From Scalesia atractyloides (Eukaryota; Streptophyta; Magnoliopsida; Asterales; Asteraceae), in assembly GCA_947069175.1 (NCBI GenBank), contig CAMTDV010000030.1, positions 100,526,411 through 100,590,410 of the forward strand: a stretch of DNA of 64,000 nt, in the 5' to 3' direction. Position 1 is the first letter of the stretch. Each line of letters opens with the position of its first letter. The notes beneath the pieces are model-generated. The model saw only the letters and a program-made list of their open reading frames with translations, ran no database searches and was not told where the DNA came from. The position numbers and the translations under genes are program-made. Positions 48,601 through 60,310 of the stretch are shown piece after piece.

Positions 48601-48699
48601 ACTAGTTAAATTAATTAAATAAAATAATTAATATTAATAAAGAATAATAAATAGATATAGATACAGAGATATAGATAAAGTAGAAGCAGCCCCCTATAT

Positions 48700-48873
48700 C
48701 TGCGTGTGATGAGATCGTGTGTCCCTCATATTCAATCTCATCACGTTCCAACACCGTCACTAATTCACACACACACACCCCTGTCTTTCTCTCTCTAAAA
48801 CCACCCTCTCTCTCTAAAAAAACACACACACACTCTCACAACGACAACGGCGACGGAACATTAGCAAACCGCA
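48700..48873 (+). promoter_or_regulatory. Probable leader of the sucrose-phosphate synthase gene
   Basis: A CT- and CA-rich tract (ACACACACACCCCTGTCTTT, TCTCTCTAAAA) directly precedes the ATG at 48874, which is typical of plant leaders. No clear TATA box was fixed. Confidence 0.4.
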
Positions 48874-51496
48874 ATGGCGGGAAACGACTGGATAAACAGT
48901 TATCTAGAAGCAATTCTGGACGTAGGTCCTGGACTCGACGACGTTAAATCGTCGCTAATTCTCCGTGAACGAGGACGCTTCAGTCCTACTCGTTATTTCG
49001 TCGATAACGTTATCGGATTCGATGAAACCGATCTTCATCGGTCCTGGGTTAAGGTAACTGATTTTTACAGTTAATCTGTTGCATCTGATTTAGTTTTTAC
49101 TTTTTAATATTATTATTATGATATGTATATAGAATATTAGTGTATGTGTGTGTTGATCTGTTTTTATTTTATTTATATTTATTTCGGTTCGGTTTCGGTT
49201 TTGAATGGAGAATGATGTGTTTGTTCTTTACAGGCGCAGGCGACCAGGAGTCCTCAGGAGAGGAATACAAGGCTGGAGAATATATGTTGGAGGATTTGGA
49301 ATCTGGCTAGACAGAAAAAGCAGGTTTTGATTGATGATTTGTTGTTAATTTTGTTATTTTTTATTTATTTTTTAATGGGAAAAAAAGGGGAGATAAAAGT
49401 GTGTTTGGATGGAGGTTTTAGGTTTGTTATTAGATTTGGTGTTTATGTGAAATTTGGTGTGATTTGAAGGTTTTGTGAAGAATCTTTGACCGGTTTGCGT
49501 TTTTTTTTCTAAACAGAAATTCGTAGATTTTCTAGGATAAATACCGCAACTTGTATCATGCAAGATTTGAACTCTCGACATGTTGAACACAATTTTTTCT
49601 AATAATATGTGCTTTTGTTTTAATTGAAATTACTGGATTTTCTATGATAAATAAATACCGCGAGATTTGAACTCTCAACCTTTTGAATAGCAACTTTTTT
49701 TTATTACCAACAAAAATGTGATTTGTAATTTCCGGAAAAAAATGAAAGTAAAATGTTTAACCTTTTGTAATTGTGTTGACGACCTTTTATTTGCTTTAAG
49801 TGGAAAAAAAGCTTAATTAGAAGGATATTTTTCCTAAAAACTAGATATGAAGTATAAATTCATGTTGCTCGTCTTCGAATTACCGGGTACCTTAATCGAA
49901 GGCGGTGTCTTTGATGGTGTTATAAGCTCTGTATGTTTGACTGTTGATGTAATCATATATATATATATACATATATGTCCTATCTTACTACTAAGTGATT
50001 AGAATTTACAAGTTGTGGTTATATAAAATAAAAATGTTACTCATTTGTTGATTTTCTTACTTTTTTTGTTAGCTTGAGAGTGAGGTAGCTCAAAGAATGA
50101 CCAAACGCCGTCTCGAGCGTGAACGCGGTCGTAGAGAAGCCATGGCCGATATGTCAGAAGACCTATCAGAGGGGGAGAAGGGTGACATCGTTAGCGATGT
50201 GTCCGTTCACGGTGATAACCACAAAGGTCGTTTGCCTAGAATTAGCTCAACCGATGCAATGGAAGCGTGGGCTAATCAACAAAAGGGGAAAAAGCTGTAC
50301 CTCATACTAATAAGGTAAGATATATCTTTCGTTACCATTAATTCGCATTAAAAAGTCACGTTTTGTAACTAAATTCATTGCAGTCTTCATGGTCTAATAC
50401 GTGGCGAAAATATGGAGCTTGGTCGTGATTCTGATACCGGCGGTCAGGTACATTTACGTCGATCGTATTTACAACAATATAATACTTTAGAATTTGTGTA
50501 TTAATATATATTAGTTTCCTTATGAAAAATTGCAGTAATTATGCTTGTGCGCTTTCTCATAGGTTAAGTATGTTGTGGAAGTTGCACGCGCTTTAGCTTC
50601 GATGCCAGGTGTCTACCGAGTTGATTTACTTACTCGACAAGTCGCGTCACCTGAAGTCGACTGGAGTTACGGTGAACCAACGGAAATGCTTGCGCCACAT
50701 AATTCCGAAAATTTGACAGACGAAATCAGCGAGAGTAGTGGCGCATATATAATCCGAATTCCGTTCGGTCCTCGAGATAAATATATCCCCAAAGAGCTTT
50801 TATGGCCACACGTCCCCGAATTCGTTGACGGTGCACTTAGCCACATAATTCAAATGTCCAAAGTTTTGGGTGAGCAAGTCGGTGGCGGTCGGCCCGTATG
50901 GCCCGTTGCTATCCACGGTCATTACGCCGATGCTGGTGACTCAGCGGCTCTTCTTTCCGGTGCCCTAAATGTACCCATGCTTTTTACGGGCCACTCGTTA
51001 GGGCGTGATAAATTGGAACAACTTTTGAGGCAAGGGAGGTTATCGAAAGATGAAATTAATGATACGTATAAAATAATGCGTAGGATAGAGGCTGAGGAGC
51101 TAACCCTTGACGCGTCTGAGGTGGTGATAACCAGCACCCGACAGGAAATAGAAGAACAGTGGCGGTTGTATAACGGATTTGACCCGGTTTTAGAGCGTAA
51201 GCTTCGGGCTCGGGTCAGGCGTAACGTGAGTTGTTACGGAAGGTTCATGCCTCGCATGGTTGTAAGTTCCAAAACCGTTATTTCTATAATAATGCCTTGT
51301 GTTCATGATTAATAGTTTTAGTTACCGACAGGTAATTCCTCCCGGAATGGAGTTTAATCATATTATTCCACATGACGGTGATATGGACGGTGAAACCGAA
51401 GGAACCGAAGATCGTCAGGCCACTTCGGACCCACCTATTTGAGCAGAGGTTCATGTCTTTTCTTAACAAATTATGATCACTCCTCTATTGATTGCT

Positions 51497-52018
51497 AGGG
51501 CTACAAATGGACCGAACGAATTGTCAAGGAAATATATGTGTTCACAAACTGCTCATGAACACTTACCGAACACGATTTTATGTTTGTGTTCGTTCGTTAA
51601 GGAAGTGAATGTATCCGTGTTCGTTTGTTAATTTTAGGCAACGAGAACGTTCATGAACACAAATTAATGTTCATGAAACAGACGAACATAAACAAACGTT
51701 CATGAACATAATATATAATACACTAATACTTATTAAATATATTTTTTGTTGGAATCTTGAAGTATTTAAATAAAAGTATAAATTACTAAAAACACTGATG
51801 AACTATCAAACACAAACGAAGATAAACGAACACGTTACCGAGCGTTCACACAAATAAATGTACGAACGCGGCTTATCTTCATGTTCGTTCAATTTTAACT
51901 AAACGAACGAAATTCTTGTTCGTGTTCGTTCATTTATTAAACGGATGAACACAAACAAACTTCCCGCCAAATGATTCACGAACTGTTTGCTGAACATTCG
52001 GTTCGTTTGCAGCCCTAC
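51497..52018. mobile_element. hAT-type MITE in sucrose-phosphate synthase intron 6
   Basis: Ends AGGGCTACAAATGGACCGAA and the complement of GAACCGTTTGCAGCCCT-like right end form inverted repeats, with GTTCGTTC/GAACGAAC arms inside. The 8-bp repeats TGATTGCT flank it at 51489-51496 and 52019-52026, with one or two bases of slack at the right. These are hAT features. Confidence 0.65.
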
Positions 52019-52299
52019 TGATTGCTATCTAGAAGATTAGTTTTTATTTTCTTTTTTAGTCCGTCTTTACAATATATATGGAAGTGTAAAACTCATTAGA
52101 TTCTTAACCTTATTTTCATGCAGATAATGCGTTTCTTTACTAATCCACGCAAGCCTATGATACTGGCACTTGCTAGGCCTGACCCAAAAAAGAATCTTAC
52201 GACTTTGGTCAAAGCATTCGGGGAGTGTCGTCCGTTACGGGAGCTTGCCAATCTTGTATGTCTGAGTTACCATAACATGTGTTGTCTATTTAACATTTA

Positions 52300-52665
52300 G
52301 AGCAAAGTACCCAGATGGTCCCTGTGGTTGACCAAAATTTTGTATTTAGTCTCTAGCTTTTCAAAAGTACACAAATGGTCCCTATGGTTTGCACTTTATA
52401 ACGCATTTAGTCCTCAACTTTTGCTAAAAATACACAGTTGGTCCTTACGGTCTGCACTTTGTAACGCATTTAGTCCCCAACTTTTAGTGACTAAATGCAT
52501 TACAAAGTGCAAACCATAGGGACCATTCATGTACTTTTGGCAAAAGTTGAGGACTAAGTGCGTTACCAATACAAACCACATGGACCATCCGTGTACTTTT
52601 GAAAAGCTAGGGACTAAATCCAGAATTTTGGTTAACCACACGGACCATCCGTGTACTTTACTCTT
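52300..52665. mobile_element. Fold-back MITE in sucrose-phosphate synthase intron 7
   Basis: Left GAGCAAAGTACCCAGATGGT and right ACCATCCGTGTACTTTACTC are inverted, and inner arms repeat TTTGCACTTTATAACGCATT in both orientations. The flanks are only imperfectly duplicated (TTTAACATT versus TTTAATGTT), which fits an older insertion. Confidence 0.65.
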
Positions 52666-53060
52666 TAATGTTTATATTTAAACGTTTTTTTTCTATGGAG
52701 TTTAACTTCTATATCTATACTACAGACTTTAATAATGGGTAACCGCGATAACATTGATGAGATGTCAAGCACTAGTGCTTCCATGCTTCTTTCGATTATT
52801 AAAATGATCGATAAGTACGATCTTTACGGTCAAGTGGCGTATCCTAAACATCACAAGCAGAGTGAGGTTCCCGACATCTATAGTTTAGCAGCAAAGACTA
52901 AGGTAACATCAAAACGATTATAAGATATGCGGTATGATAAGTATGTATTTCGAGACATATAAATTATGTTTTTCTTTTCTGGACAGGGTGTTTTCATCAA
53001 TCCAGCTTTCATAGAGCCATTCGGACTCACTTTGATCGAGGTCATCTTCTTATAAATAAA

Positions 53061-53460
53061 GAGTAAAATGTCATTTTTGTCCCTAAGGCTTGGCTTTTGC
53101 AACTTTCGTCCAAAGGTTTGTTTTCAGCAATTGGATCCAAAAGGTTTGAAATCATGCCATTTTCATCAGGCTCCTTAACTACATCCATTTTTCTCCGTTA
53201 AGTGTATTTCCGTCTTCTTTGTTAACTTAAAGGGCAATTCGGTCTTTTTTCACTTTATGTAAAAAGACCGAGTTGCCCTTTAAGTTAACAAAAAAGACGG
53301 AAATACCCTTGACTTAACACAGAAAAATGGATGGAGTTAACGAGCCAGATGAAAACGGCAAGATTTCATACCTTTTGGATCCAGTTGCCGAAAAACAAAC
53401 CTCTGGACGAAAGTCGCAAAAACTTGCCAAACCTCATGGACGAAAATGGCATTTTACTTT
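53061..53460. mobile_element. Fold-back MITE in sucrose-phosphate synthase intron 9
   Basis: Same family as the elements in PAP26 introns 5 and 7: left GAGTAAAATGTCATTTTTGT with CCCTAAGG, right CCTCATGGACGAAAATGGCA with TTTTACTTT. Arms are nearly complementary throughout, with a short AAAGGGCAATTCGGTC centre. Confidence 0.7.
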
Positions 53461-54850
53461 AAATAATATCTTTTGCGATTCAAGTTGTTACAGTAGTAGC
53501 ATAAATTTGTTAAGTTTCATTGAACAGGCGGCAGCTCATGGGCTACCGATGGTTGCCACTAAAAATGGCGGTCCTGTAGATATACACCGCGTAAGTATCA
53601 TTTGTTTCATTCTATGTTGGTATATGAGTTGATTAAAAAATTAAAATCAACCTGCAAATTGCAAAATGACCATGTTACCCTTGCAGGTACTTGACAACGG
53701 TTTACTCGTTGATCCACACGATCACGAATCCGTTGCTGACGCGTTGCTAAAACTCGTGGCGGATAAGCAACTTTGGTCAAAATGCAGGTCAAACGGGCTG
53801 AGAAACATTCACTTATTTTCATGGACCGAACATTGTAAAACTTATCTTTCACGGATTGCGAGCTGCAAACCACGGCACCCCGGGTGGCTAAAAAACAACG
53901 ATAGCGATGACGATGATGAAAATTCAGAACCCGAATCACCAGGTGATTCTTTACGAGATATGCAGGATATATCTCTAAATTTGAAGTTTTCGATGGACGG
54001 TGTTGACTCCGAGGATAGAAAGAGTAAATTAGAGAATGCCGTTAACGCAATTTCAAAGGGTAATATCGTAAAAACCGCACAACGACCGTATCCGGAGAAA
54101 AAGCCGATCAAGCGAAGTTCCCGGCACTAAGAAGAAGAAATCATGTATTCATAATCGCCATTGATGCCGATAACATCAAAAATCTTTTCGAAAACGTTAA
54201 GAAGATTTTTTCAGCTGTGGAAAACGAGAAAAAAGACGGGTAGGTTGGGTTTATATTGGCGACGTCTTTACAGATGGCGGAAATTCATACCTTTTTGGTC
54301 TCGAACGGGCTAAATCCTTCCGATTTCGACGCATTTATTTGCAACAGCGGTGCTGATCTGTACTACACGTCTTCTCATTCGGAAGATAACCCGTTTGTAT
54401 TTGATCTTTATTATCATTCTCACATTGAATACTGGTGGGGTGGTGAAGGGCTTAGGAAGACGCTGGTTAGGTGGGCTTCTTCTATTATCGACAAAAAAGC
54501 CCAGAATAAAAACGAAGAACATGTTGTCACGGAAGATGAAGCAGTTTCTACCAACTATTGTTACGCTTTTAACGTTCAAAATCCCGCACTGGTAAGTTCA
54601 TCTATATTTTAACTTGTTTGACCCGTTTACCCTTTAACTTATATATCTTATTTTTACTGCTTAACTGTCGTAGGTTCCGCCCGCAAAAGAGCTTCGGAAG
54701 ATGATGAGAATCCAAGCTCTCCGTTGTCATGTTATTTATTGCCAAAATGGGAGGAAAATTAATGTTATTCCAGTATTAGCGTCTCGTTCCCAAGCGCTCA
54801 GGTGTGTCTATGCTATACATTTTTTTGTTTCTCTATTGGTTATACAATAC

Positions 54851-55281
54851 AGGGCTGTGAATTTCTGACACGACACAAACCTAACACGAAATTCGCCGGT
54901 TTTGGTTTAGTTTAAATGGGTTCGGGTAAGTTTCAGGTTGAACTCGCGAAAAAACGGGTCAGGTTGGCGGGTTGACCCGTTTAACTCATTTATATTATAT
55001 TTTATTTTTTACATATGTTTTTTGTCATAAATTAAATTGGGTCTGTATTTTTTAGTAACATTTAATTTTAATATAAATATATTAATTTGTGAAAAAAAAA
55101 TAAAAAAAATCGGGTTGAACGGGTCGTGTTCGGGTCAACTCGCGAATACTCGGGTTGTGTTCGGCTTCATATGTATGACATAATTTTCGGGTTCATGTCA
55201 GGTTCGGGTTCGCCTAAAATTTTCGCGTTCGGGTCAGGTTGAACTCGCCAGCCCGCAAACACGACCCGTTTAGCACCCCTA
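54851..55281. mobile_element. hAT-like fold-back repeat in sucrose-phosphate synthase intron 12
   Basis: Begins AGGGCTGTGAATTTCTGACA and ends ACGACCCGTTTAGCACCCCT, with GGGTTCGGGT and AACTCGCGAA words in both arms. Resembles the element in the kinase intron (33124-33510). No clean target duplication. Confidence 0.5.
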
Positions 55282-55752
55282 AATATAATAATAATATTAT
55301 AAGTAACGGGGCCTTGACAGATGCAAATAATATAAGGTCTTCTTTTGGACCTCCCAGGCCTCATGGGTCTGGTTATGGGCCGGGTTGGGCCGTGGACAGG
55401 TCACAGTCCTTGCCTCCTTGGGCCATTTGTGTAGTCATGCTTTCAGATTCTTATCATTCAATAATATGTTTTAAGGTACTTGTATCTTCGATGGGGTATG
55501 GACTTATCGAAAGTGGTGGTTTTTATCGGCGAAAGTGGAGACACAGATTATGAAGGATTTCTTGGTGGTTTGCATAAGTCTGTTATACTTAAAGGAGTCG
55601 GTAACGGTATTAGCGACCAACTTCATGCCAACAGAATTTACCCGCTTTCAGACGTATGGCCCACAGACAGCGCTAACATTGTTCAGACACGCGAAGAGTT
55701 TGGTGTTGCCGACATTCGTGAGTCGTTGGGAAAACTTGTTCTCAAAGGATAA

Positions 55753-57189
55753 ATGATCGGTGGTGTGTTTTTCTTGTTCTTTTTATGCAACTTCATAAAA
55801 CTTGAAGAAACTTGTGTTATACATAGAAATTGGGAAGTTTTTGGGAGTTATTTTGGTCTTTTTTTTGTGTGTATGTGTGAAGGTCCAAACTAGTTTCCAG
55901 GTCCAAACTAGTTTCCAGCTATACCTCTAAAGCTTGCCGTTCGAGTAGTTTTCCATGCACAAGCTTGGTTTGAACTCGGCTCATTTAACATTTTATAATT
56001 ATTTAGTTATTTTATTTATTTATATACATTATAAAATCTTTTTTATATATTTTTTACTATAAAATATAGATAAAATATATTTTAGTTATAAATGTATTTG
56101 TAAAAGAGTTAATTAAATGTTGTACAACCCCTTTCATGAGCACAAAAATTAGGCACTTGTAGTATTGATGACGTGGTTCACTTCTTTGCATTAATGGACC
56201 AAATACGGGTCTACATATGTATACATATTTATGTAAGCTTTTGGGCCTTGGGGTCATGTATTTTCTGATTTTCCCATGATTCACATAATATAATATTTTC
56301 AAACTAGCTTGGCCCGATATATACATCAAGAGTCAACACTATATACAATGCATTTTATTTGTAATTATTATTATATTTAGTATTTCATGGGAAAATCCAG
56401 AAAATACCACTTTATTATTGAATTTTCAACAGAATGTCCCTCAGGCTTTTCATTGCCACAAGATGTCCCTTGAACATGGGCGGCAACGTCGGTGCATTAA
56501 GGTCAAACGAGGGGGTTTGGATCCAATAAGATCTTGTCACATGTCCAGACAACACCGACGTCTCTTATGGGGTTTCTGTCGTTCACGATATCAACCCTTC
56601 GTTCTCGTAAAAAACGACGGCTCCTCGTAACGCTGCCATTTGCCCGTAATATGCGTTACCGCTCGTAAATGTCGTCCTTCAATCATATAATACACCTTTA
56701 TCCTCTTCCCCAACGTGAAATAATTCTTTATGAAAAGCTTGCCACTGTCTGCTACGATGTAAACCGTAATTCCAAATGCTTCTTGACCTGCAAAGAGGTA
56801 GGGCAAGGAGACTTACAGTTAAGAGGTAAACTAGCAAAACATCATAGGTAGTGAAAGATGTATATCCAAGTTAATACCCAGACATCATCAACGAAAACAC
56901 CAACAGATGTAAGGTAGGATGAGGAGAGTGCAAATGTTCTAGAGGTAGGGTCAGGAAATTGTCGTAAGTCATAACAAGTGTGTAAGGGACAGGCGGGGAT
57001 ACCCTTGACATCATCCACGAAAACATCTGCGGATGACTGGTTTTATACAAAAAAATCGTCATTTCGGACACGTGGCTCGATTTCATTGATTCTGCGGCCG
57101 AATGTAAAACATACCCTATGTTGTGAAGACGTTTTCTGTCAGTCAAAACACATTATATTATATATATACACTATAAATATGCTATTTTT
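55753..57189. other. Spacer downstream of sucrose-phosphate synthase
   Basis: No gene recognised. A short tandem repeat of AGGTCCAAACTAGTTTCC lies at 55880-55918. Short frames around 56400-57150 on both strands do not resemble known proteins. Confidence 0.45.
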
Positions 57190-57640
57190 TCAACATCAAA
57201 AACATCTTTAGCCACTCAACTTTAATAATAAACAATTTTAGTCCTCAACTTTAACAACGAAATGTTTAGCTCTTCAACTTTAATAATGACATGTTTAGCC
57301 CTTTAATTAAAACAACCTTATACCCTCAACTTTAATAATAAACAACTTTAGCCCCTCAACTTTATAATAAACAACTTTAGCCCCTCAACTTTTATAATAA
57401 ACAATTTTGACCCCTCAACTTTGATAGTAAACAACTTTGGCCCTCAACTTTGATAATAAATAACTTTGGCATCTCAACTTTAATAATACATGTGTAGCCC
57501 CCTAACTAAATCAAACAACTTTATTCCTTTACTTTAACAATAAACAACTTCAACCTCTCAACTTTAATAATGACATGTTTCGTCCCTCAACTTTAATAAT
57601 GACATGTATAGCTCCTAAAGTAAAACATCAAACAACTTTA
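57190..57640. repeat. ~30-bp minisatellite (CCCCTCAACTTTAATAATAA units)
   Basis: About fourteen imperfect copies of a unit like TAGCCCCTCAACTTTAATAA followed by TAAACAACTT run head to tail. Divergence between units is moderate. Confidence 0.8.
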
Positions 57641-57918
57641 ACTCATGCAATTTGCTTATTTTTATCTACTTTTTCAATATGTTACAAAACACAAATGATA
57701 ACCCACTAGTTCTCTTGAAAAGTATTTTAGTTGAAAAAATGGATGTAAAAATGTGAATGCAACCAAGACAAGATGTCAACATACCATTTTATATAGTTAC
57801 AATGAAAAGATGGGTGACCAATGCCACACAGCTATGTGGCAGCTGGTCATTAGCTTATTTTTTTTACATTTCCAGTTTATTTCTTTTATATATTAATTGT
57901 AATGTGAAGGAATAACAA

Positions 57919-58010
57919 AGCTGTTTGATAGTTCAACTGGTAAGTGGAGGTTTTAACTAATGTGGTTACCTGAGGTCGAGCCCATAAAACCCAGTGTTTT
58001 GGATTTGTTT
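57919..58010 (+). mobile_element. tRNA-like SINE fragment
   Basis: TAGTTCAACTGGTAAG matches a plant A box and AGGTCGAGCCC a B box, about 35 bases apart. The segment does not fold as a full tRNA with matching acceptor ends, so a SINE head is more likely than a tRNA gene. Confidence 0.35.
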
Positions 58011-58400
58011 TTTCAATTTTGAACCAATGGATTTACTTTTATTTTCCTTTATTTTTACTTTTACCTTTTTTCCCTCCTCTTTTTATTTTTTACCCCTTTT
58101 ATTCTACTATTTCACTATAAATTTAATATTCTAACGTTAAATTTATTTTATTTGTGTTCGCACGTACGTTTTAAATATAAATTTTTGTTGGCATCACGAT
58201 TTGAATCGGGTCTATCCGTCTAACACAAAACCTTTAATCAGATAACTCAATAACTGTGTAAGAAGCTAACTTTCCATTTATTTTCTTAAGATTTTTTTCT
58301 TTTTAAACTCAAACTAAATATATATATATATATATATATTACTTTGATATTCTTTTAATATTAATAATTCTTTCAAATGTTTTGCTATCATAATATCGTT

Positions 58401-58849
58401 TAGGGGTGTGCACGGTTCGATTATTAGCATTATTCGTAATTGTAATCGAAGTCATCGGTTAATGGTTCGGTTAATTCAATTAATTTGTCGGCTTTTGGTT
58501 CGGTTTGGTTAATTTTCGATTAATAACCAATTCAAAAAAGGGCTAAAATTTTTGCTTAGAAATACATGTAATGGAGGTACAAATACATATGATGAATATG
58601 GGTGTATAAGTAAATGAAATGGAGGTATAAATACATGAAATAAAGGGTTTAAATACATGAGATGGAGGCTATTATTACATGAAATGAAAGTACAAAACAT
58701 GAAATGGAAGTATAAAACTACAAATATATAACAAAATAAATGGTTCAATTTGGTTCTGTTAATTTCAGTTAACCATGGTAAAAAAATATCCGATAACTAC
58801 GTTCGGTTGATTCGGTTTCGGTTAACGATTCGGTTATTACACACCGCTA
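58401..58849. mobile_element. hAT-type MITE with 8-bp target duplication (449 bp)
   Basis: Inverted ends TAGGGGTGTGCACGGTTCG and the right CACACCGCTA side, with CGGTTCGGTTAAT/ATTAACCGAAC arms. Perfect 8-bp direct repeats ATATCGTT lie at 58393-58400 and 58850-58857. The interior has AAATACATGAAATGGAGGTA-like tandem units. Confidence 0.7.
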
Positions 58850-58859
58850 ATATCGTTAG

Positions 58860-59040
58860 TGTTGTCATTCTAAACGAGCAATGTCGGTACTGGTGTCAGT
58901 CAATATTTGTAATTTATTGTTTATGATTGATGTAAAATAAGTACCATCTTTTTTTGGGAATCGTGACTTTTCGTTTTAGATACTTTCTTTCAATCGATAC
59001 AACGGAGTTCCAGCAGCGTAGCGCGGAATTATTTTACTAG
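58860..59040 (+). mobile_element. Helitron 3' end just upstream of the BSD gene
   Basis: A hairpin TTCCAGCAGCGTAGCGCGGAA is followed by TTATTTTA and CTAG at 59037-59040, then T. The preceding 150 bases (ending CAATCGATACAACGG) resemble Helitron sub-terminal sequence. The 5' end was not located. Confidence 0.55.
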
Positions 59041-59072
59041 TTATTTGTACTTTACAATCATCATCATCAAGT

Positions 59073-59082
59073 ATATATAAAT
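59073..59082 (+). promoter_or_regulatory. TATA box of the BSD gene
   Basis: TATATAAATA sits about 130 bases upstream of the ATG at 59204 and only 33 bases after the Helitron end at 59040. Confidence 0.5.
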
Positions 59083-59803
59083 AAAGATGAATCTTTCTTT
59101 ATGAGATGATGAAGATCACATAGACGTACGGCACGCAGATAAAGAATTATCTTCATCATCCCCAACCTCCATAACTATTCATGTCATCTCTCTCTCAACA
59201 TCCATGTCACATTCCGACCACCCTCAAAACCCCACCACCACCACCGACATCTCCTCCGTCATCACACAAACCATCGGCCGTCAACTCCACAACGTCGCCG
59301 CCTTTCTTGCTCCACCCCCACAACAACCTTATTCTCCCCTACGCCGCCGGCGCCACTGCGCTCCGATGTGTCGCCGTCATCGTACGAAGGGTTTAAGAAC
59401 GATCTTGCTGAAATTGGGGATAGCTTGAAGACGGGTCTCTCTCTGCTATCGCCTAAAAAAGCGGTCACTGGGATTTCTAAATTCGCTTCGAGTTTGCTCC
59501 AATTTGATAAAGGGGTGATCGTGTTGTGGGTTTAGTGATGAAGTTCTTGATTTTGTTCGAGAGGTTTCTGTTCGCCCTCAGTGTTGGATTGATTTCCCCT
59601 TATCTTTACAGAATAAAGGTCTGATTTTTATTTTCTTTTTTTAGGAATTGTTATGTTCTTGATTGTTAGTTTTAATGGGTATTTGAATGCTTCAAATCTT
59701 GGAGTTAATTTGTTCATTTTTATGATCGGAATTGCTGAAGTTTTGTGATATTGCTTTTACTGACTGCATATGATCAGTTACTGTTAATTGACTCATGAGC
59801 CTA

Positions 59804-59811
<8 letters not shown>

Positions 59812-59840
<29 letters not shown>
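59812..59840. repeat. (AT)n microsatellite in BSD intron 1
   Basis: About fourteen uninterrupted AT units. Confidence 0.9.
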
Positions 59841-59843
<3 letters not shown>

Positions 59844-59986
59844 GATCAGTTTTAGTGGGTGTATGATCTTTGTGGCTATATTTGATCAAGAATTGTAGAA
59901 AGTTGTGATATTGCAGTCACTGTTGGACTGTTAGTTGACTCATGAGCCCCCAATTTTGATTGATAGCTATAAATATACCAGGTTAT

Positions 59987-60275
59987 CTATGCAGTTAATG
60001 CGGTAAAATATTGGATATCGGTCAAGGACCATATGTGAGATATAGGTTATTTCAGTGAGATATCGGTGGGATATCTGTAATTATAATATAATGCAGAATA
60101 TATATATATAGCAATTTAACACTAATAATTCAGTGATATATCAGTGAGATATCGGTTATACTGGTCAAATATCGGTGATATATCGGTCAATATCGGTGAC
60201 CGATATTTGACACCAATAATTTACTAGGGGACCGATATAGTATGACCGATATATCAACCGAGATTAACTGCATAG
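59987..60275. mobile_element. hAT-type MITE with 8-bp target duplication in BSD intron 1 (289 bp)
   Basis: Inverted ends CTATGCAGTTAAT and ATTAACTGCATAG are perfect over 13 bases, and the interior carries many GATATCGGT/ACCGATATC repeats. Perfect 8-bp direct repeats CAGGTTAT flank it at 59979-59986 and 60276-60283. It appears to have inserted into the terminus of a minus-strand Helitron. Confidence 0.8.
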
Positions 60276-60310
60276 CAGGTTATTAACCCGGGTATTACAA
60301 GGGTTGAATA
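60276..60310 (-). mobile_element. Helitron 3' end, minus strand, split by a hAT MITE
   Basis: With the MITE and one copy of CAGGTTAT removed, the minus strand reads CAACCCTTGTAATACCCGGG, TTAATAAC, CTGG, T. That is a hairpin of the same family as the ends at 22364 and 25581 (CCCGTGTAATACACGGG), followed by a CTRR terminus (CTGG at 59978-59981 before insertion) and T. The 5' end of this Helitron was not found. Confidence 0.5.

Larger units (their letters stand above)
48874..55752 (+). pseudogene. SPS: Sucrose-phosphate synthase with three disabling lesions
   Basis: Thirteen exons (48874-49053, 49234-49323, 50073-50314, 50384-50447, 50563-51261, 51332-51448, 52124-52255, 52726-52902, 52987-53040, 53528-53590, 53687-54591, 54674-54801, 55476-55752) would give about 1042 residues, the normal length. 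SPS makes sucrose-6-phosphate from UDP-glucose and fructose-6-phosphate in the cytosol. Visible are the N-terminal [16 protein letters not shown], the RLPRISS regulatory phosphosite region, [25 protein letters not shown], the EPFGLTLIE (E-x7-E) glycosyltransferase motif and the C-terminal phosphatase-like domain. Lesions: TGA at 51440-51442 in place of the Trp of DPPIWAE; a 1-base loss at 54115-54116 before [11 protein letters not shown] at 54241-54243 before VGFILATS. Splice sites and reading frames are otherwise kept, so decay is recent, or part of it is sequence error. A product stopping at residue 461 would lack half the catalytic domain. Confidence 0.85.

Noticed and set aside
50119..50310. 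Second frame overlapping sucrose-phosphate synthase exon 3
   Set aside because: It is an out-of-frame shadow of the conserved exon.
57190..57640. CRISPR-like array
   Set aside because: Units are contiguous and diverged with no unique spacers; it is a minisatellite in a plant genome.
58170..58275. tRNA-like segment on the minus strand
   Set aside because: The B-box-like GATTCAAATC and partly pairing ends are suggestive, but there is no good A box or anticodon arm, so it is not called.
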